From contig MU859082.1 in the NCBI GenBank assembly GCA_033297205.1, positions 186,001 through 250,000 of the forward strand: a stretch of 64,000 nucleotides of DNA, read 5' to 3'. Source of the DNA: Pseudoneurospora amorphoporcata. Its lineage: Eukaryota > Ascomycota > Sordariomycetes > Sordariales > Sordariaceae. Numbering within the stretch: the stretch's first letter is position 1; every line of letters starts with the position of its first letter. Below are positions 35,007 through 48,300 of the stretch, in pieces. A program made the translations under genes and the position numbers. The notes beneath the pieces are model-generated. The model was not told where the DNA came from and did not search any database. It saw only the letters and a program-made list of their open reading frames with translations.

Positions 35007-38000
35007 TCACGCCGCAGATCGTAGGGTTCCAGTCCGTGATGGTGTAGTACTAGGTCCTCTAGAAGGTCCCCTCGAAGATCCTCGGTGCGTGTGGTGATGG
35101 TGTGTACGGTGATTGTGGCCGCGCTTAGAGCCACTAGTCAAGGTGCCAACATCATGTTTCCCTATGCAAACGTTAGCATACCATATCACCTTGAAAAAAG
35201 AATGTGGACTCTGCTTACCATCACAACAAGCTCTGACGTTCTCAAGCCGGTCGGCTTCTCGATCTTGCTGTTCAATCATTTGTCTCACATCTTCAGCGCT
35301 ATCCTCGACCTCGCTCTGTTCGTAGATGCCGTGGGGCGTGTCTCGACCAGAAACACTCCTGCTGCCTCTTATACTGCCAAATTTGCTCTCCTTCCAATAG
35401 CCACTGATCCGACTGAGAGTGCCGACCGAGGGGCGATTTTGGGCGCTTTGCCTGTTGGGCGTAAGAGTTGGAATGTTCATCGACATATCGAGAGCCGGTG
35501 AGTCGACACGGAGCGATCTGGAGTTGTAGGACGACAGCGAAGGTGCGCCACGGGAGCCACTTGGCGCCTGCCTCGAGTATTGAGGGTTGAAATCGTTGAT
35601 GTCATCTCTCGTGATATGCCCGGCAATCTCCTCCGCGTCTGCATGGCCGTCTTCGTTGGTACGAAGGAGCAGATATGAGAGTGCGTTGAACCATGTCTCG
35701 TGCCGCTGGCCTGTCGTACAGGTAAACTTGACAGTCCTGCCGGGTGAGATAATCACCAAACTCTTGCGGTGCAGACCGGGAGGCATAGGATTGTCATCCG
35801 CCACAACTCGTACAGCCTCGATGGGAACGCTCTTCGCTCTCAACTCGCTGCGACCCGCGACTGAGGGGTCACGATCACTCCAATACAGGGTACGCGTGTA
35901 AGGATGGACCCAGAAGTACCTGCGATGCCGGTTGTCGGACATCTCTCCACGACCAGCCTTGCGAGTATACTTCCACAGATATTCACCGATCATGGTCTGG
36001 GTGATAGCCTGGATCATGCGAGGGTCGGTACCCGCGCCAAAGCCATGCGGATCGAAGCCGCCATTTTGTTGCATCTGGAACCGTGTGTCCATCTCGGAAA
36101 CAAAAGAGGAAACTGAGGACTTGCGGCTATGCTGCGTCAAGCGAGACGGTGAGTGAACACCAGAAGCCATAGTTCCATGTGCTGAACCAGTTCTGTCCAT
36201 GGCACGGGGTGTGGGCGTGCCACGACCAGACACGTAAGACATGGGAGACATAGGGCGTGTGTTGCCACTGGGAGTTCGTGGCCGCAATCCCTGATTTTGA
36301 TTCCTGAGCGCCGAGGCCGAGAATAGCGGCGGCCCCATAAGACCAGTCATTGTTTGATTGCCGCTTGAGGAGCCGGTCCTGGCAGCTTCGATAGCTTCCT
36401 TGTGGTTGGGAGGTAGCGGAGGAACATCGGTTACAAAAGCCCTGCTACTAGCAGAGCTATTTGGTCTCCTAATGGCTGTAGTTCCTTCGATGACAGCAGT
36501 ACCGGTATCCGCCATCTTGCCCTTTGAAGAGGCGATGCTTTCAGGGATCTCCTGGAAACTCCGGTTCCTCCTAATAGTAGAGAGAGTGCCGGTGCTCAAA
36601 GACGAGTCTGTCCTCTCTAGCTCACGAGTATGGGACTGGTGAGCTCCTGACATCAAAAGCATGTCAATAACCTCCGAGGTCAAGGCTGTTTGCACTTCCT
36701 GGTCCACAGTAGCCAATGGTGGCTGCTGCTGTGAATCGGGCTTTTGCTCGGGCGTAGACCATGGGAGGTCTCCATCAACATGTGCGTCGGTTTCTAGGTC
36801 ATTGGGTAGAATGAAAGCATTTCTCTTCGGACTGCGATTCACGGGAGGCTCGGTACCCAGTGACTGCCAGTTAGCAAAAGCCAGTGATGGAGGAAGGCTG
36901 ATAGCAGGCTCCAGAGCGAGAGGCTCGATCTCTTGAGCCAGTATCGATGAAACAGAGAGAGTAGGCGGCAGAGCAGCGGGAATTTCTTCTGGTTCGACAT
37001 CCAATAGCTGGATTTGAGAAACGGACATAGCAGGCGGTGGTGTCAGTGGCCTTTCCTCGGGCTTAATGTCATTCGTCTGTACCGTCGAGAGTGATAGGGC
37101 CGGCAGAGGAGCAATAGGTAGCTCAACTGGCTCGATGTCGCTCGCCTGAACTGACGAAACGGAGAGCGGCGGCAAGGGAGAAGCTGGCAGCTCAACTGGC
37201 TCGATGTCGCTCGCCTGAACTGACGAAACGGAGAGCGGCGGCAAGGGAGAAGCTGGCAGCTCGACGGGTTGGATGTCACTCGCCTGGACCAAAGAAATAG
37301 ACAGTGGCGGCAGAGGAGCAGGCGGTGCTTCGATAGGTTGGATGTCACTCGCCTGGACTGAAGAGATAGACAGTGGCGGCAGAGGGGCGGGCGGTTCTTC
37401 GACAGGCTCGATTGCACTCGCTTGAACCGAGGAGACCGAAAGCGCTAGCAGGGGAGCTGTCGGTTCCTCGATAGGCTCAATATCGTGCGTTTGGAGCGAG
37501 AAGATCGACAACGCCGGCAAAGGAGCGGGTACTTCCTCAACGGGCTCGATATGGCTTGCCTGGACTGACGATACCGACAATGCTGGCAAGGGAACAGGCG
37601 GGAGCTCAACAGGCTCGAAGTCGTGTGACCGAACGGATGAAACAGCAAGAGCCGGTAAAGGTTCTGCTGGTTCCTGACGGGGCTCCAGCACTTCGGCCTT
37701 GATAGGCGAGAGTGACAACGGCGCCGGCAATGGCGTAGGCTCAGCTTGTGGTTCCACATTCTCCGATATAATTGACGAGAAGCCGAGGGGGACAGGCAGA
37801 GCCTTCTCCTTAAGTTCCTTCGGTGCCTCCACCACTGTAACCACAGTAGGTGCTTCCACTGGTACTGCAACCGGTTCGACATGTTCCGAGAGGACATACG
37901 AGAAAGCGAGGTCAATAGGTGTTGACACAGTCGCCTCCGGCTCAATGTCCTGGGCAAGGACAGTTGGTATGCTGAGTGTTGGGGGCGGGATGACCTCGGG

Positions 38001-41000
38001 CTCTGGATCAGCGCGAGGCTCAATTTGCTCAGAAATAAGGCTCGATACGCTGAGGGGAATCGGCTCAGGTGCCGGTGGCTCTGGCTCGAAGACCGGCTCA
38101 ATGTGCTCTGAGATGAAAGATGCGACAGTCAGAGGCGCTGGTTCCGGAACAGGTTCCAGGACAGGCTCGATGTGTTCAGCCACACATTGGGAGAAGCTGA
38201 GCGGTGCTGGTTCAGGCACAGGTTCCACGATAGGCTCAACATGCTCAAAAACAAGCTTGGAAAAGGCGAGGGGCACAGGCTCAGGCTCGGGTTCCAAAAC
38301 AGGCACAATATCCTCGGCAACGAGGCCTGAAAGACTAAGGGGAACGGGTTCAGGCTCCGGCTCCTGCACAGGCTCAACATCCTCTGAAACAAGTCTTGAC
38401 ACTGTCAGCGGTGCCGGTTCAGGAACAGGTTCCAAGAAAGGCTCGATGTTCGTCGAAACGATCGTCGAGGTCACATTGAGTAGTACAGGCGTTGGCTCAA
38501 TATCCTCAGACTGAACAGCAGAGATGCTTAGCGATTGCACGACAGTGGGTTCAATGTCGTGTTGCACGCCAACATCGCTATAGTATGCGGCCGGTGTTGG
38601 TTGTGAGGATACTGCCCGTTTCAGTTCGTCCCCGAGCATTCGGGTGGAAGCAGGCGATCCGCGAGTGGACTCAGGTGACCTGCGAGTGGAAGTAGGTGAC
38701 CCATTAGGTCCAACAACCGATTCCATGGAAATAGGACGCTTGATATTAATGGCAGTCCTGTTGCCTTCTTGGGCGGACGCCGTCGATGAAGGTGTACCAG
38801 GGGTGCGGACCAAAGACCTGAGATCAACCGGGTCGGTCACCATTCCGCTATCGACCATCACGGCCCTTGGCAGGCGTGGGACTCTGGGGGGCGGCGTGAC
38901 TGGGCGAATCTGGCTAGCAACGGAGCGGATGCTTCTCCGACCTGGCGTAGCGGCGCCCACGGATGATTCATCGTCGCTACCAAACTCATTAAGCTCGGCG
39001 AACAAGCTTTGACCTTGTTGCGGGGACTCGGACGTGTTGTTGAAGAAGCTTCCGGGGCTGCTATGCATGCCTGGATCGACACTAGGCTGTCGTGACCGTC
39101 TGTTAGAAGCAAGAGTAGCACGGCTAATGCCCCTCCGCAACCTCTGGGCTGGCTGGGCTGATGGGGTCATCATCCGAGGATCATTGGAGGCAGGATATTC
39201 GTCATCTGCTGAAGTCGAAGCGGTACTGTCAAAGGAGTACCGGTGGATCGGATCACCTAAAGGCATCATTGAAGGGCGCTTGAGGCGGCCAGCACCAGTG
39301 GAAGCTTCGGTCTCTGTTTGCGCGTCGGATTCGTCATCCGAGAATTCTTCGGCTCCGGTCTGGAAGTCTTCCGTTTCGGTGACACGCTCTGCGGCGGTCT
39401 CAAAGGCCGCATCACTGGTTTCGTTCGCTGTCTCGAAATGGTCGCTACTAGATTCCGCAATAGGGACAAAACTGCGAACGGGACGCAGGTTCGGGCCGGT
39501 AGTTGCCACGGTACGAGGGGATGGAGCTTCGCTCTGGTCCTCCCACTCCGGATCCTCTGGGCTAGGGGGCGCAACGGGCAATACCTCGGTCTTGGTCGAG
39601 CGGTTAAGACCCAGCTGACCAAGTCTCGGCTTCTTGAATTCCCTGGACTCCATCTTGCGATTTTTGCGGCCGTGAGGAGGGCCATCAGGTCCAGTCCTCA
39701 GCTTCTCAACCTCATCACGGGCGTCCTGAAGCATGCGCTTCAGTTCGAGCTTTTCAGTCTTCTCGCGATGAATGTTGGTCCTGAGGGTCTGAATTGTGCG
39801 ATGGGCATGGGCGAGAGAGGTCTTCAAGGTTTCAGACTCGAGTCCAGAGTGTCTGGGGGTTAGTTTGACCGGCGACGGTGGTGGTGAATGCTCTGGTGTG
39901 CCGGCATCAGCCGCCATCTGGTAGTCGTCGTCGCTGCTGCCATGACGAGATTCGCGCTCCAATGCTCGTCCACGCTCTTGGGCGAATGCTCTCGCAAGCT
40001 CTTGGTTTTGTTGAGTCAACTCGTCGACCTTCTTTTGCATCGCCAAGCGTTCACTCTCTGCTAGAGCAGCGTTTCGTCGGCTGGTGCCTAGCTCAATTTC
40101 GAGGCTCTTAATTGTGGCAGCATGCTTCTCATCTTGCTTGGATTGATTATGCTTGAGCTCCTCAAGTTCACGTTGAGTCGAGTTCTTCTCGGCTTGGACG
40201 ATGTTGAGTGTTTGTTGAAGCTTTTTTTCGCGATCCGCACTCTCCCGTTGTGCAGCCAAAAGTTCGTGGATCTGCGTCTCAAGGTTCCAGTTTTCATCCT
40301 TATATCGGCTCTCACTTTCATCCAAAGCCCGCATGCGTTGTTGAAGTCCTTCTGCTTCGAGTTCTAACCGGGATCTCTCGACCTTGAAATTCTTGAGCTC
40401 TCCCTCCTTTTCGGCAAGCAGAGCTTGCAGGTTCCGGACCTGAGCGATCAAGGATGTGCTAATTTCGGCAGCAAATTCAATATCGTGGATGCGATTCGCG
40501 GGTTGATTGCGTGATCTTCTATTCGGTATACTGAGCTTGGAAGGCGATGCTGAGGCAAGACTCTCGAATTTGGACGGACTGGCAGAGCGATGCTACAAAC
40601 CATTAGCTCAAGTTACAACCTACGGAAACAAGGTCTTTACCCTTGAGCCCCTCTCTTCTGGTGAAAAGGGAGACGGAGAAGCCTGAGCTGGATCATTACT
40701 TGGAACTCGTTGTTTGGGCAGGAAAGCACGCGCGCTTTCTCTGGCCACCTCGTTGTACTCTCTTTCGATCTCAGCCAGCTTCTGGCGCAAATCGGGCTCT
40801 ATCTCGGTTTCGGACTGTAGCTGTTCCACCTCTCGTAGTCGCTCGGCAAGTTCTCGTTGCTGTTGTACCAAAGCGGTGCCCAGTTTGCCAGCCTCCTCCA
40901 TTCTTCGCTCCGTATCTTGAAGGTGAGCCTTGAGAGCTCGTTTGACCTGCTCGGCGGAGGCGCCGGGGCCGAGCGAGAAGAGCTGGGTGTCGAAAGTGGA

Positions 41001-41117
41001 ATGTCGCTGGTTGTTTTGCCCTGGTGGGCTCAGAAATGGATCATACAGGTCGCTAGCGGTCACGGCCGCGACCTGGTCGTCGGGTGCCAAAGAGTTGGCC
41101 ATTCTTCTCGAAGCCAT
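35007..41117 (-). CDS. num1: Cortical nuclear-migration anchor of the Num1/ApsA/Mcp5 family (coiled coil, repeats, PH)
   Basis: Minus-strand exons 41117-40641, 40592-35219 and 35161-35007 give 2001 residues. The N-terminal part is coiled coil (about 60-130 and 205-480). Residues about 846-1396 are a Pro/Glu/Ser-rich array of some two dozen repeats of about 23-28 residues, centred on (D/E)IEPVE-P-PLP-LSVSS. The PH domain lies at about 1693-1806 ([20 protein letters not shown], then [18 protein letters not shown]). The C-terminus is His/Arg/Ser-rich. Members hold dynein and mitochondria at the cell cortex through the PH domain and direct nuclear positioning. The second intron (35162-35218) is 57 nt, a multiple of three without a stop, but has GTAAGC, TGCTAAC and TAG signals. 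In Aspergillus the homologue is apsA. The start could also be the next Met, at 41099. Confidence 0.9.
36880..38530 (-). repeat. Coding tandem-repeat array in the num1-like gene
   Basis: About two dozen diverged units of 69-84 nt encode the I-E-P-V repeats. Two neighbouring 69-nt units, 37122-37190 and 37191-37259, are identical base for base, which points to recent duplication or gene conversion within the array. Confidence 0.9.
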
Positions 41118-43007
41118 CGGACAGCAGGCTCCTACTACTTCTTGATGGGATGCGATTTCCCAACCGCAAGGGCGGTTCGAGTTTCGTTTTGTATCGTATC
41201 CGAGATGCACTGGATGCGCAATCTGTCCTAGGGGATCGGGAGCCCAACGCTCGTATCGATGTAATTCGGAGTATGAAAGGCAGACCCGGCTGCCTGTGAA
41301 TGCTATTAAAGAACGGTCGGTTCGGATTGTAAAGGAAACAAGGAGCAAAAACACAACGGTAAAGAGTGACGGTACCGAAGAATGGACGACAATAAGGAGT
41401 GACAAAAAAAAGGTGATTAGGAAATCGAAAAGCAGTAAGTCGGAAGGCAAGCCCAAAACAAACGTTATGGCGAGCCGGCAAGGTGTTGAAGGGGTCGGGG
41501 CAAGGAAGTCTTGTTTTCGATGTCCAGATGGTCGATCTCGGTCGGTGGAGAATTACGCGACAGGTGGAAGCAGGGACCTCGAAACGTCCTAGGGAGGGAG
41601 GGATGTGGTTGTGTCGGATGTTGAGGTTGTCGACTTTGATACAGCAGCATGAATGCCGTTCGATGGATCCTAGCCGAAAATTGGATGTTGGTCGGTTGGT
41701 AACCTGCGGGCTGGAGAGCTGGCTTTGCCCAACTGCGTCAACAATGGTGTCCGCAAATAGGAGATCTCAGCCAGTCGCACGCCGCTTTGCTTGGGATTGG
41801 GAGAGATATGAAGGAGGGGGACGAAGTGGAAGCGAGCAATGATATGATTGATTTTGACACGCCGAGGCTAGCAAATCACACATCGATCCACGCCTGCACG
41901 ACGACTTGTTTAGCCCGCCAGAGACCAGCCAAACAGCCAGTGCCGAACGGAGACCAGCGGCAGATGGGGAGGCACGAAGACCGAGCTCCCACTTGGAGGA
42001 CAGTTGATGGAGAGCTGACACCAGGTGCAAGAGACCTGTGCACAGCACCTGCCCAATACGTAGTGTAGACAGCTCTAACAGCCAACTAAGCACATGTGCG
42101 CACGCCCACTCACGCCAGTGCAATGAGTGCAAAGGGAAGCGAAGGGAGTGTGGACTGTGGAGGGATTGGAGAGTGTGGTGATCGACTGGGCTTATTGGAG
42201 AAGTGCTGCGGTTGCGCACCTTTGCAGTCGGGTGTATATCTCTGCGCTTGCGCTATATCCGTCTCGTCCCTTCGCCACACACACACGCGCGCTCTTTTTC
42301 CTCCTTCACAAATATCTCTTTTCTTGTTTGCGTCCACGTAGGCACAAACACGGTATGATGGCCGGAGATTGGCCTGGGTCTGGCGGAGAGAGTCGGTCGG
42401 AGGCGCGGTCTCGATTACGGTCGGGCGAGTTGGAGTTTGCAGCCACCCACACGTTCGGCAGCCGGATGGTTTAATTAGGTAAGATGGAGAGAAGCCCCTT
42501 GAGATGGAAGAATCCCGTCGGAGCGGAGACGGAGGAGATAGGAGATGGAGACAATGAAAAAGGGAAAAAAAAAGAGGGAAATTGGACCCAGCAGCGCGCA
42601 AGACTGTCCGACTTGCTGGCTGTCACAGAGGCCCTCACTAGTGGTCGTGACTCGAATGCGAAGGACGGGACGAACTTCCAGTTCAACAGTTGGTGCAAAT
42701 CGACAATGGAGGGGGCGACGGCCCCGGGAAGAGGAGAGCCCGCTGCCGTGGAGGTGGACGAGTGCAGCGCTGTGCCTGGCTGCCACCTGTGTACCTGGAC
42801 CCGGTCGCTGGCGCTGTGCCTGGCGGCTTCCACTTCCACTGGGCTTCCAGTCCACTTCCCTTTCCACTCTAGGTTGGCGCAGTCCCAGCGGATCCACTTG
42901 TCCAATAAATGTACAGTGCCAGCTACAGTTTGTTTACATGCCTCCTTGAGCTTGGCATCTTGGCCTCTCCCCTCACCGATGCAGGTGCCAGTTCGGTGCT
43001 GAGGTGG

Positions 43008-43038
43008 TGGTACTCGTCGGTTAGGCCGACGAGTACCA
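43008..43038. repeat. Perfect 13-bp inverted repeat with 5-nt loop
   Basis: TGGTACTCGTCGG, spacer TTAGG, then CCGACGAGTACCA. It could form a strong hairpin or be a palindromic protein site. Confidence 0.9.
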
Positions 43039-43704
43039 ACCGTCGACCGTGCTTCAGCGTGAGTCCAAATGGAAGACAAAAGGGCAGTTTGTCTGAGGAC
43101 AACGGAACGGCAATTCATGCCAATTCACACAAACTCCACGATCTCCACCCCCCGACACGACATTGGCTCATGTACACTACTGGTCAGCCAGCGGGCATGG
43201 AAGGCCAGGAAGGAGAACCACTGAGAGGTCGATGAGCCGGAAATGATGGAAATGGTGGGAGTCTCGGAGTGCAGCAATGCAACACCGGAAACACCACACG
43301 AGCACGAGAAAAGTTAAGCTTGTTTTGCTGCTGGACAGTGGACGCTACTGCACCGTCAGCTCTCTCCGGGTTTTGGGGGTTTCATCCCGGCGTCAAATCA
43401 CTTGTCGCCGTCGTCGGTTCGCACGAAGCTACAGTAGTCACTTCTCGGGCTGCATCTCCTTTGCCAAGGCGCGAATGCAGGGGAACGAGCCAAAGCGCCG
43501 AGAGGGGATGTGCGCCCGTGCAGCTCGCTAATCGCTTCCTTACAGAATATTCACCTTGATATTCATCCATGTTCCTATCCCACGATTCACCGCCTCATGT
43601 TCCGTGGGGTTTATTGCGACCTTCCACCACCTCAGTGAACCAATCTGCCAGATCATTTCATCGACGACTCATTGGGATTTTTGTCAAGACTGCATGAAAT
43701 GCGG

Positions 43705-43719
43705 GTGACGTAACGTCAC
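43705..43719. promoter_or_regulatory. CRE-like palindrome GTGACGTAACGTCAC
   Basis: Two 7-bp arms (GTGACGT / ACGTCAC) around one central base, each with a TGACGT half-site known for ATF/CREB bZIP proteins. Function is not shown. Confidence 0.45.
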
Positions 43720-45337
43720 TCAGCACTTGAAAGACGGGGGATGTGCTACAGTTGGGCTTTACTGTAGCTTGACCAAAGGCGGGCACTTCACCCCGCTCGT
43801 CCAATAAACCAACATCAATAGCCCATCACCAACTCAGACAATAAGGATGACGTGGAAGATCCCATATGCGCGTAGGAGTTGGCTTAAAGAACCATCAAGC
43901 TACCAACAACCAGTCCCATTTTTTTTCTCCTCTTCTTTCTTGTCTCTTTTGGTTCCCAACGTCGCTTGTCTGAACGACGGGATAGGCATCACCAACGCTC
44001 ACCACAGTACGACTCAAAAGCCATGGCAGTGAGCGACGGGAGGTCTGCTGACCCGGCAACCCCTATTTAGCTACACTACATCCACTCGTTAACATAACTG
44101 GGATCCACCATGGCCACCAGCTGTGAAGGACAGAAAGTTAGGATCCCCTCTCACCCTCTCAAAAAGGCCCCTGTGTCCAAAAAGTAAAGGTATCCACAAC
44201 CGCTTGATGAGACAGATGGTTTAATTTTCCCCTGTGTGCCCTGTTACGTCGCATCATCTACATCTCGCCAACACTACCGAGCCGGAACCATCCGAGATGG
44301 ATGCCAAATGATGGTGCTTTTGTACCTGCAATGAGAGGCTCAGGTACAACCGCTGGGCCGCCGTCCGTGCAGTGATGGTTTCCTGAGCAACTGCCAACGA
44401 CAAGCCAGGATCCTGTGTCGTTATATATCCCTGTATTCCATGTGCCGCATGCGTGCCTTCTTCTATGAATGCTTCATCATTGTTGGTTGGACTCTCTTCC
44501 AATGGTATGACAAAGAAGGGGATTGTAAGGTCGACGGTGACGCGAGCTAAGAGATATTGCCAAACTACCTCCATACCGCTCCATCTACTACACCCTACCC
44601 AACTATGGCTTGGGGACAAAGCTGCTGGCAACCTACGTAATGTACAGTATAGAACACCTCGGCAGAATCGTCACTGAATCCACAACAGCAGCCGCGGGTT
44701 TCCAGATTTCCAGATCCATCAAACCTGGAAGATCGCAGTCAAGGGACCCATGTGTGGCAATACTATGTGCTAAGCCTTGGTGTAATTAGTCTCTTAAGAT
44801 GATGAACACCGTGGATGGCGGTCGAAGAACTTGTACATGCAGGTTCAACTGGAGGTAGTATCCTTTAATATGGGCAATAGTGACAAGAATGATTGGGTTT
44901 GGTGATGAATGAGCGATCACTCAAACAATAGAGTAGACGAGAAAGACTCCAAACAGCCTCCTACTTGGGTGTAGTGGAACGCCAGTGACCAGAAGATATT
45001 TACCATGAAAACGTTTCTGAATGACGCAAAGGAGAGAAAATAAAATAATAAAAAATATAAAAATAATGAAAAGTGTCTTGTCTCGCCGCAGTTCTTTGGT
45101 CGAGTGTATATGTACGTTGGTTATTCACAGTCAACCAGGATTGAAATGTCTCAAGATTATGTGGTCCATACCATGAAGGTTGGATGATGCACAGAACCGC
45201 TATACCGCTGCTCCACCGGTTCAGGTTCATGAGATTGCAAGTGGTTGTCAGAGTAAATCGAACATCCAACATGGGTATAGGAATAGTCAAAACAAGGTCT
45301 CGTAATCCTTCAGCCCAAACAACTTCGCCGGGCTTGA

Positions 45338-48300
45338 TCACCACTCCAAAGATGCCGCCTTCAGGCCCCTAAACCTATTGTCCAGAATCTCTTCCCTCTC
45401 CGCCTGCTCCTCACTCACAGCCCTACGCTTACCCTTGACAATGACCTCGCCTTGTACCTCCTCCTCTTCCTCATACCCCATTTCTGCGTCTTCCTGCACT
45501 TCCATCCCACCCGCAACAACCACCTCACCTCCCTCCTCCAGCTCCCAAACCCCCTCCTCCTCACCATCCTCATCCTCATCTTCCCCCTCACTACCACCAC
45601 CCTTACCCAGCTCCAAATCCCCAAACAACCTCATCAATGGCTCCATCACCCTCTTCTCCGCATTCATCTTTGTCCTCTGCTTCATCCTCGAGTAAAACAC
45701 CGGACAATCCTTGCTATCACATGGCACCTCCTCCGTTGGCGTAAAGCCGCTACAGCTCTGACACACCTTCATGATTTCCACGTAGCTTTTCTCGGCTCTA
45801 CTGACCTTGGTCTGCATGTCAACAACCAGGGTGGGCGGGTCCGAAGCACACCGGCGACAGAGCGGCAGGCCGCGGTCTCGATCCACGGCGTTTTCGGCGT
45901 TTTCTTCGTCAGGGGGGGCAAGCATGCCCATGTCCAGCTCGCGCGCAAGGCCTACCCCTACACCCAAAGGCCGCTTGATCTTGACGCCGCAGGCGGTGCA
46001 GATGGTGGTGGCGAGGAAGGCTTCAAGGGTCTTGCGCGCTTGGGCTTGGGCGAATGCAACGTCGGGCGGGAGGGGCTCGCCGTCTTCTCCCAAGACTTCT
46101 TCGGTCTCTAGTACTGCTGCTGCCGCCGCTGCCGCTGCTGCACCGCCAGCACCCCTTTTGCTTGGTGACGCCCCTAGCAGTCCCATTGATGGTCCTCTGG
46201 GAGCGGCGGTAGCGGCAGCCCCCTCATCCTCCACCACCGTCCTCAAGACCTGAACCTTGGGCATCTCCTCATACCAAGTCCTCACGTTGGCGCCGACCAA
46301 GTTGAAGATCCTCTCCAGTGGCGGAATGATATTTTTGTTGATGTAGTAGTCCGCGTCCAGCGTAGCATGCGAGTTATTCAGCAGCTCCTCCGGTTCCACG
46401 CAGCGATCCACCAGCCTTATCCCGGGGGCGCCGGCCATCACCACGTATGGTACTCTTTCGCCGTACTGCGGCTCCGCACGCGCGTCCTCCCTCATCTTCT
46501 TGGTGGCGATCAGCGCTCCCGCCGGGGCCGGCCCCCCGCGGCCGCTGGTGCTGTACGTGCCCAGCTTGACCTCGCGCGCGAAGCAGAAATCCTGCACGGA
46601 GACGGCACCGCGCATGATTTTGTGGCACTGCTCCTGGAAGTATTCCTTGACCTGGCTGAGGTCGGCTGTCTCAAACAAAATCTTGAGCGCCTTCTCCTCG
46701 ATCCGCTGCTCGGCCGGCGTGCCGTCGCGCCGGACCGTCTCAATACCCTTGGCGTCGAACTCAGGCACCGCCTGATTCCGCGACTCGTACTTGTACCCGA
46801 CATAGCGCTTCTTGGCGATGAGCACGCACGGGTGGTAGACCTTTTCGAACTTGAGCTTGACGGGGCGCGGGTTCATCTTGGTGACGGCGTCGGCGATCTC
46901 TTGCCCGATGTCGAAGGCTTGTTCGCGCGTGCGGCCCTTGAGATAGACGAAGAGACTGTCGGTGTCACCGTAGACGACCTCGGCGTCCCATTTCTGGACG
47001 CTGTGGATTAAGGCTATGGCGCGTTCGAGGGTCTCGCGGCCGGTTTGGACAATGCTATCGGCAATTTCGGAGCAGGGCATACGACCCGAGAACGAGGCCG
47101 AAGTGTAGCCGTAGGTGACGTTGGCAAGGAGCTTCAGCGCCAGCTGTCGGTTGTTCAGGAGTTGCTGAAGCGCTTTGCCATCCTTGTCTTGCTTCATGCC
47201 GGACTTGACCATGATGCGGGTTTCGAGAATCTCGGTAAGCATCTTCGCAAGCAGAGACTTGCGAATATGAGGCTTTGTGTACATCATACCGTTTGGGGCG
47301 ATGTTGATGTAATCTTTGAGTAGACTGAGAAGTCCCTCTTGCCTCTTGTAGTCCATGAAGCCCATCTTGTTCGTCCCTCGCCAGCTAACAATACGCCCAA
47401 GGAAGGTGGAGTAGCAATAGTTGTAGGCGATCATGACACTAGGATACAGACTCTGGAAGTCTAGGACAAGCAATGGGCTGCTATAGAAGGCACTCTGCGG
47501 TTCCATCACCAATGGTAGACATTCCAGAGCGTTTTGGGCGCCTACTTGCTTCCTGTTCGGAGACACAAGGAGGAAATTCTCGGGCTTGGCTATCCTGAAC
47601 ATGATTGACTCTACTTTGAACTGCGATCCTCGCGAGAAGACAGAAAAGAAATCAACTCCGAGCAGCCTTGCTTGCTCGCTTGTTCTAGCAATGAGCTCAT
47701 TCTTTTCCAGGATTTCGATATCGAGTCGGGTTCTCGTCAGGTAGTACCGGAGGACTTTGTCCAGATCCTTTGGTCGCCCGCTGAGATACCAATCCGACAA
47801 TGTTTTCCAGCTGTAGTGTGGGATTCGACGGTGTAGCAGATGCCACACAACATTTTCCATGGTATACTGCAGAAGATTGAGCTCGCCTCGCATGGCTCTC
47901 CAGATGTTGATCATGTGCCGTCCGGTTATTCGAATCGAAGATGTCGTGTTGAAGCCCCATCGATCTGCATCCTTGCCGATACGCCCATTTGATTGCGACT
48001 TCATGCGTGAGAATTCATCGCAGAGATCGAGGTCGTACTTTATCCTCGCCCTTTCAATAAGATAGCCCCATGAGCTACCATGCACCTCATAGCCGGTGAA
48101 GATGTCCGGATCATGGTTCCGTACAATCTCGACCATCCGGACCATCACATCAAGTTCCGTTGTCTCTTGGACCACCGGCACTGATGTGTACTTCTGAATT
48201 TTGTCTGCTAACGGGCCATCCTCCGAGAAGACAACAATGCCTCGGACTGTGTTGTCCGGCGCCTGAGTTCCACGGAGAGCGTTTTCGTAGGAACGCAGGC

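Larger units (their letters stand above)
41118..45337. other. 4.2-kb gene-free interval between num1-like 5' end and upr-1 3' end
   Basis: No ORF here encodes a recognisable protein. The overlapping long frames at 42100-43120 on both strands are mutually exclusive and low-complexity. Structure is present: a 13-bp perfect inverted repeat at 43008-43038, a CRE-like palindrome at 43705-43719 and an 8-bp stem at 43745-43768. The left part is expected to be promoter and long 5' UTR of the num1-like gene. Confidence 0.55.

Noticed and set aside
42110..43118. Several long overlapping frames on both strands
   Set aside because: Mutually exclusive, low-complexity and without motifs; typical of GC-rich non-coding spacer.
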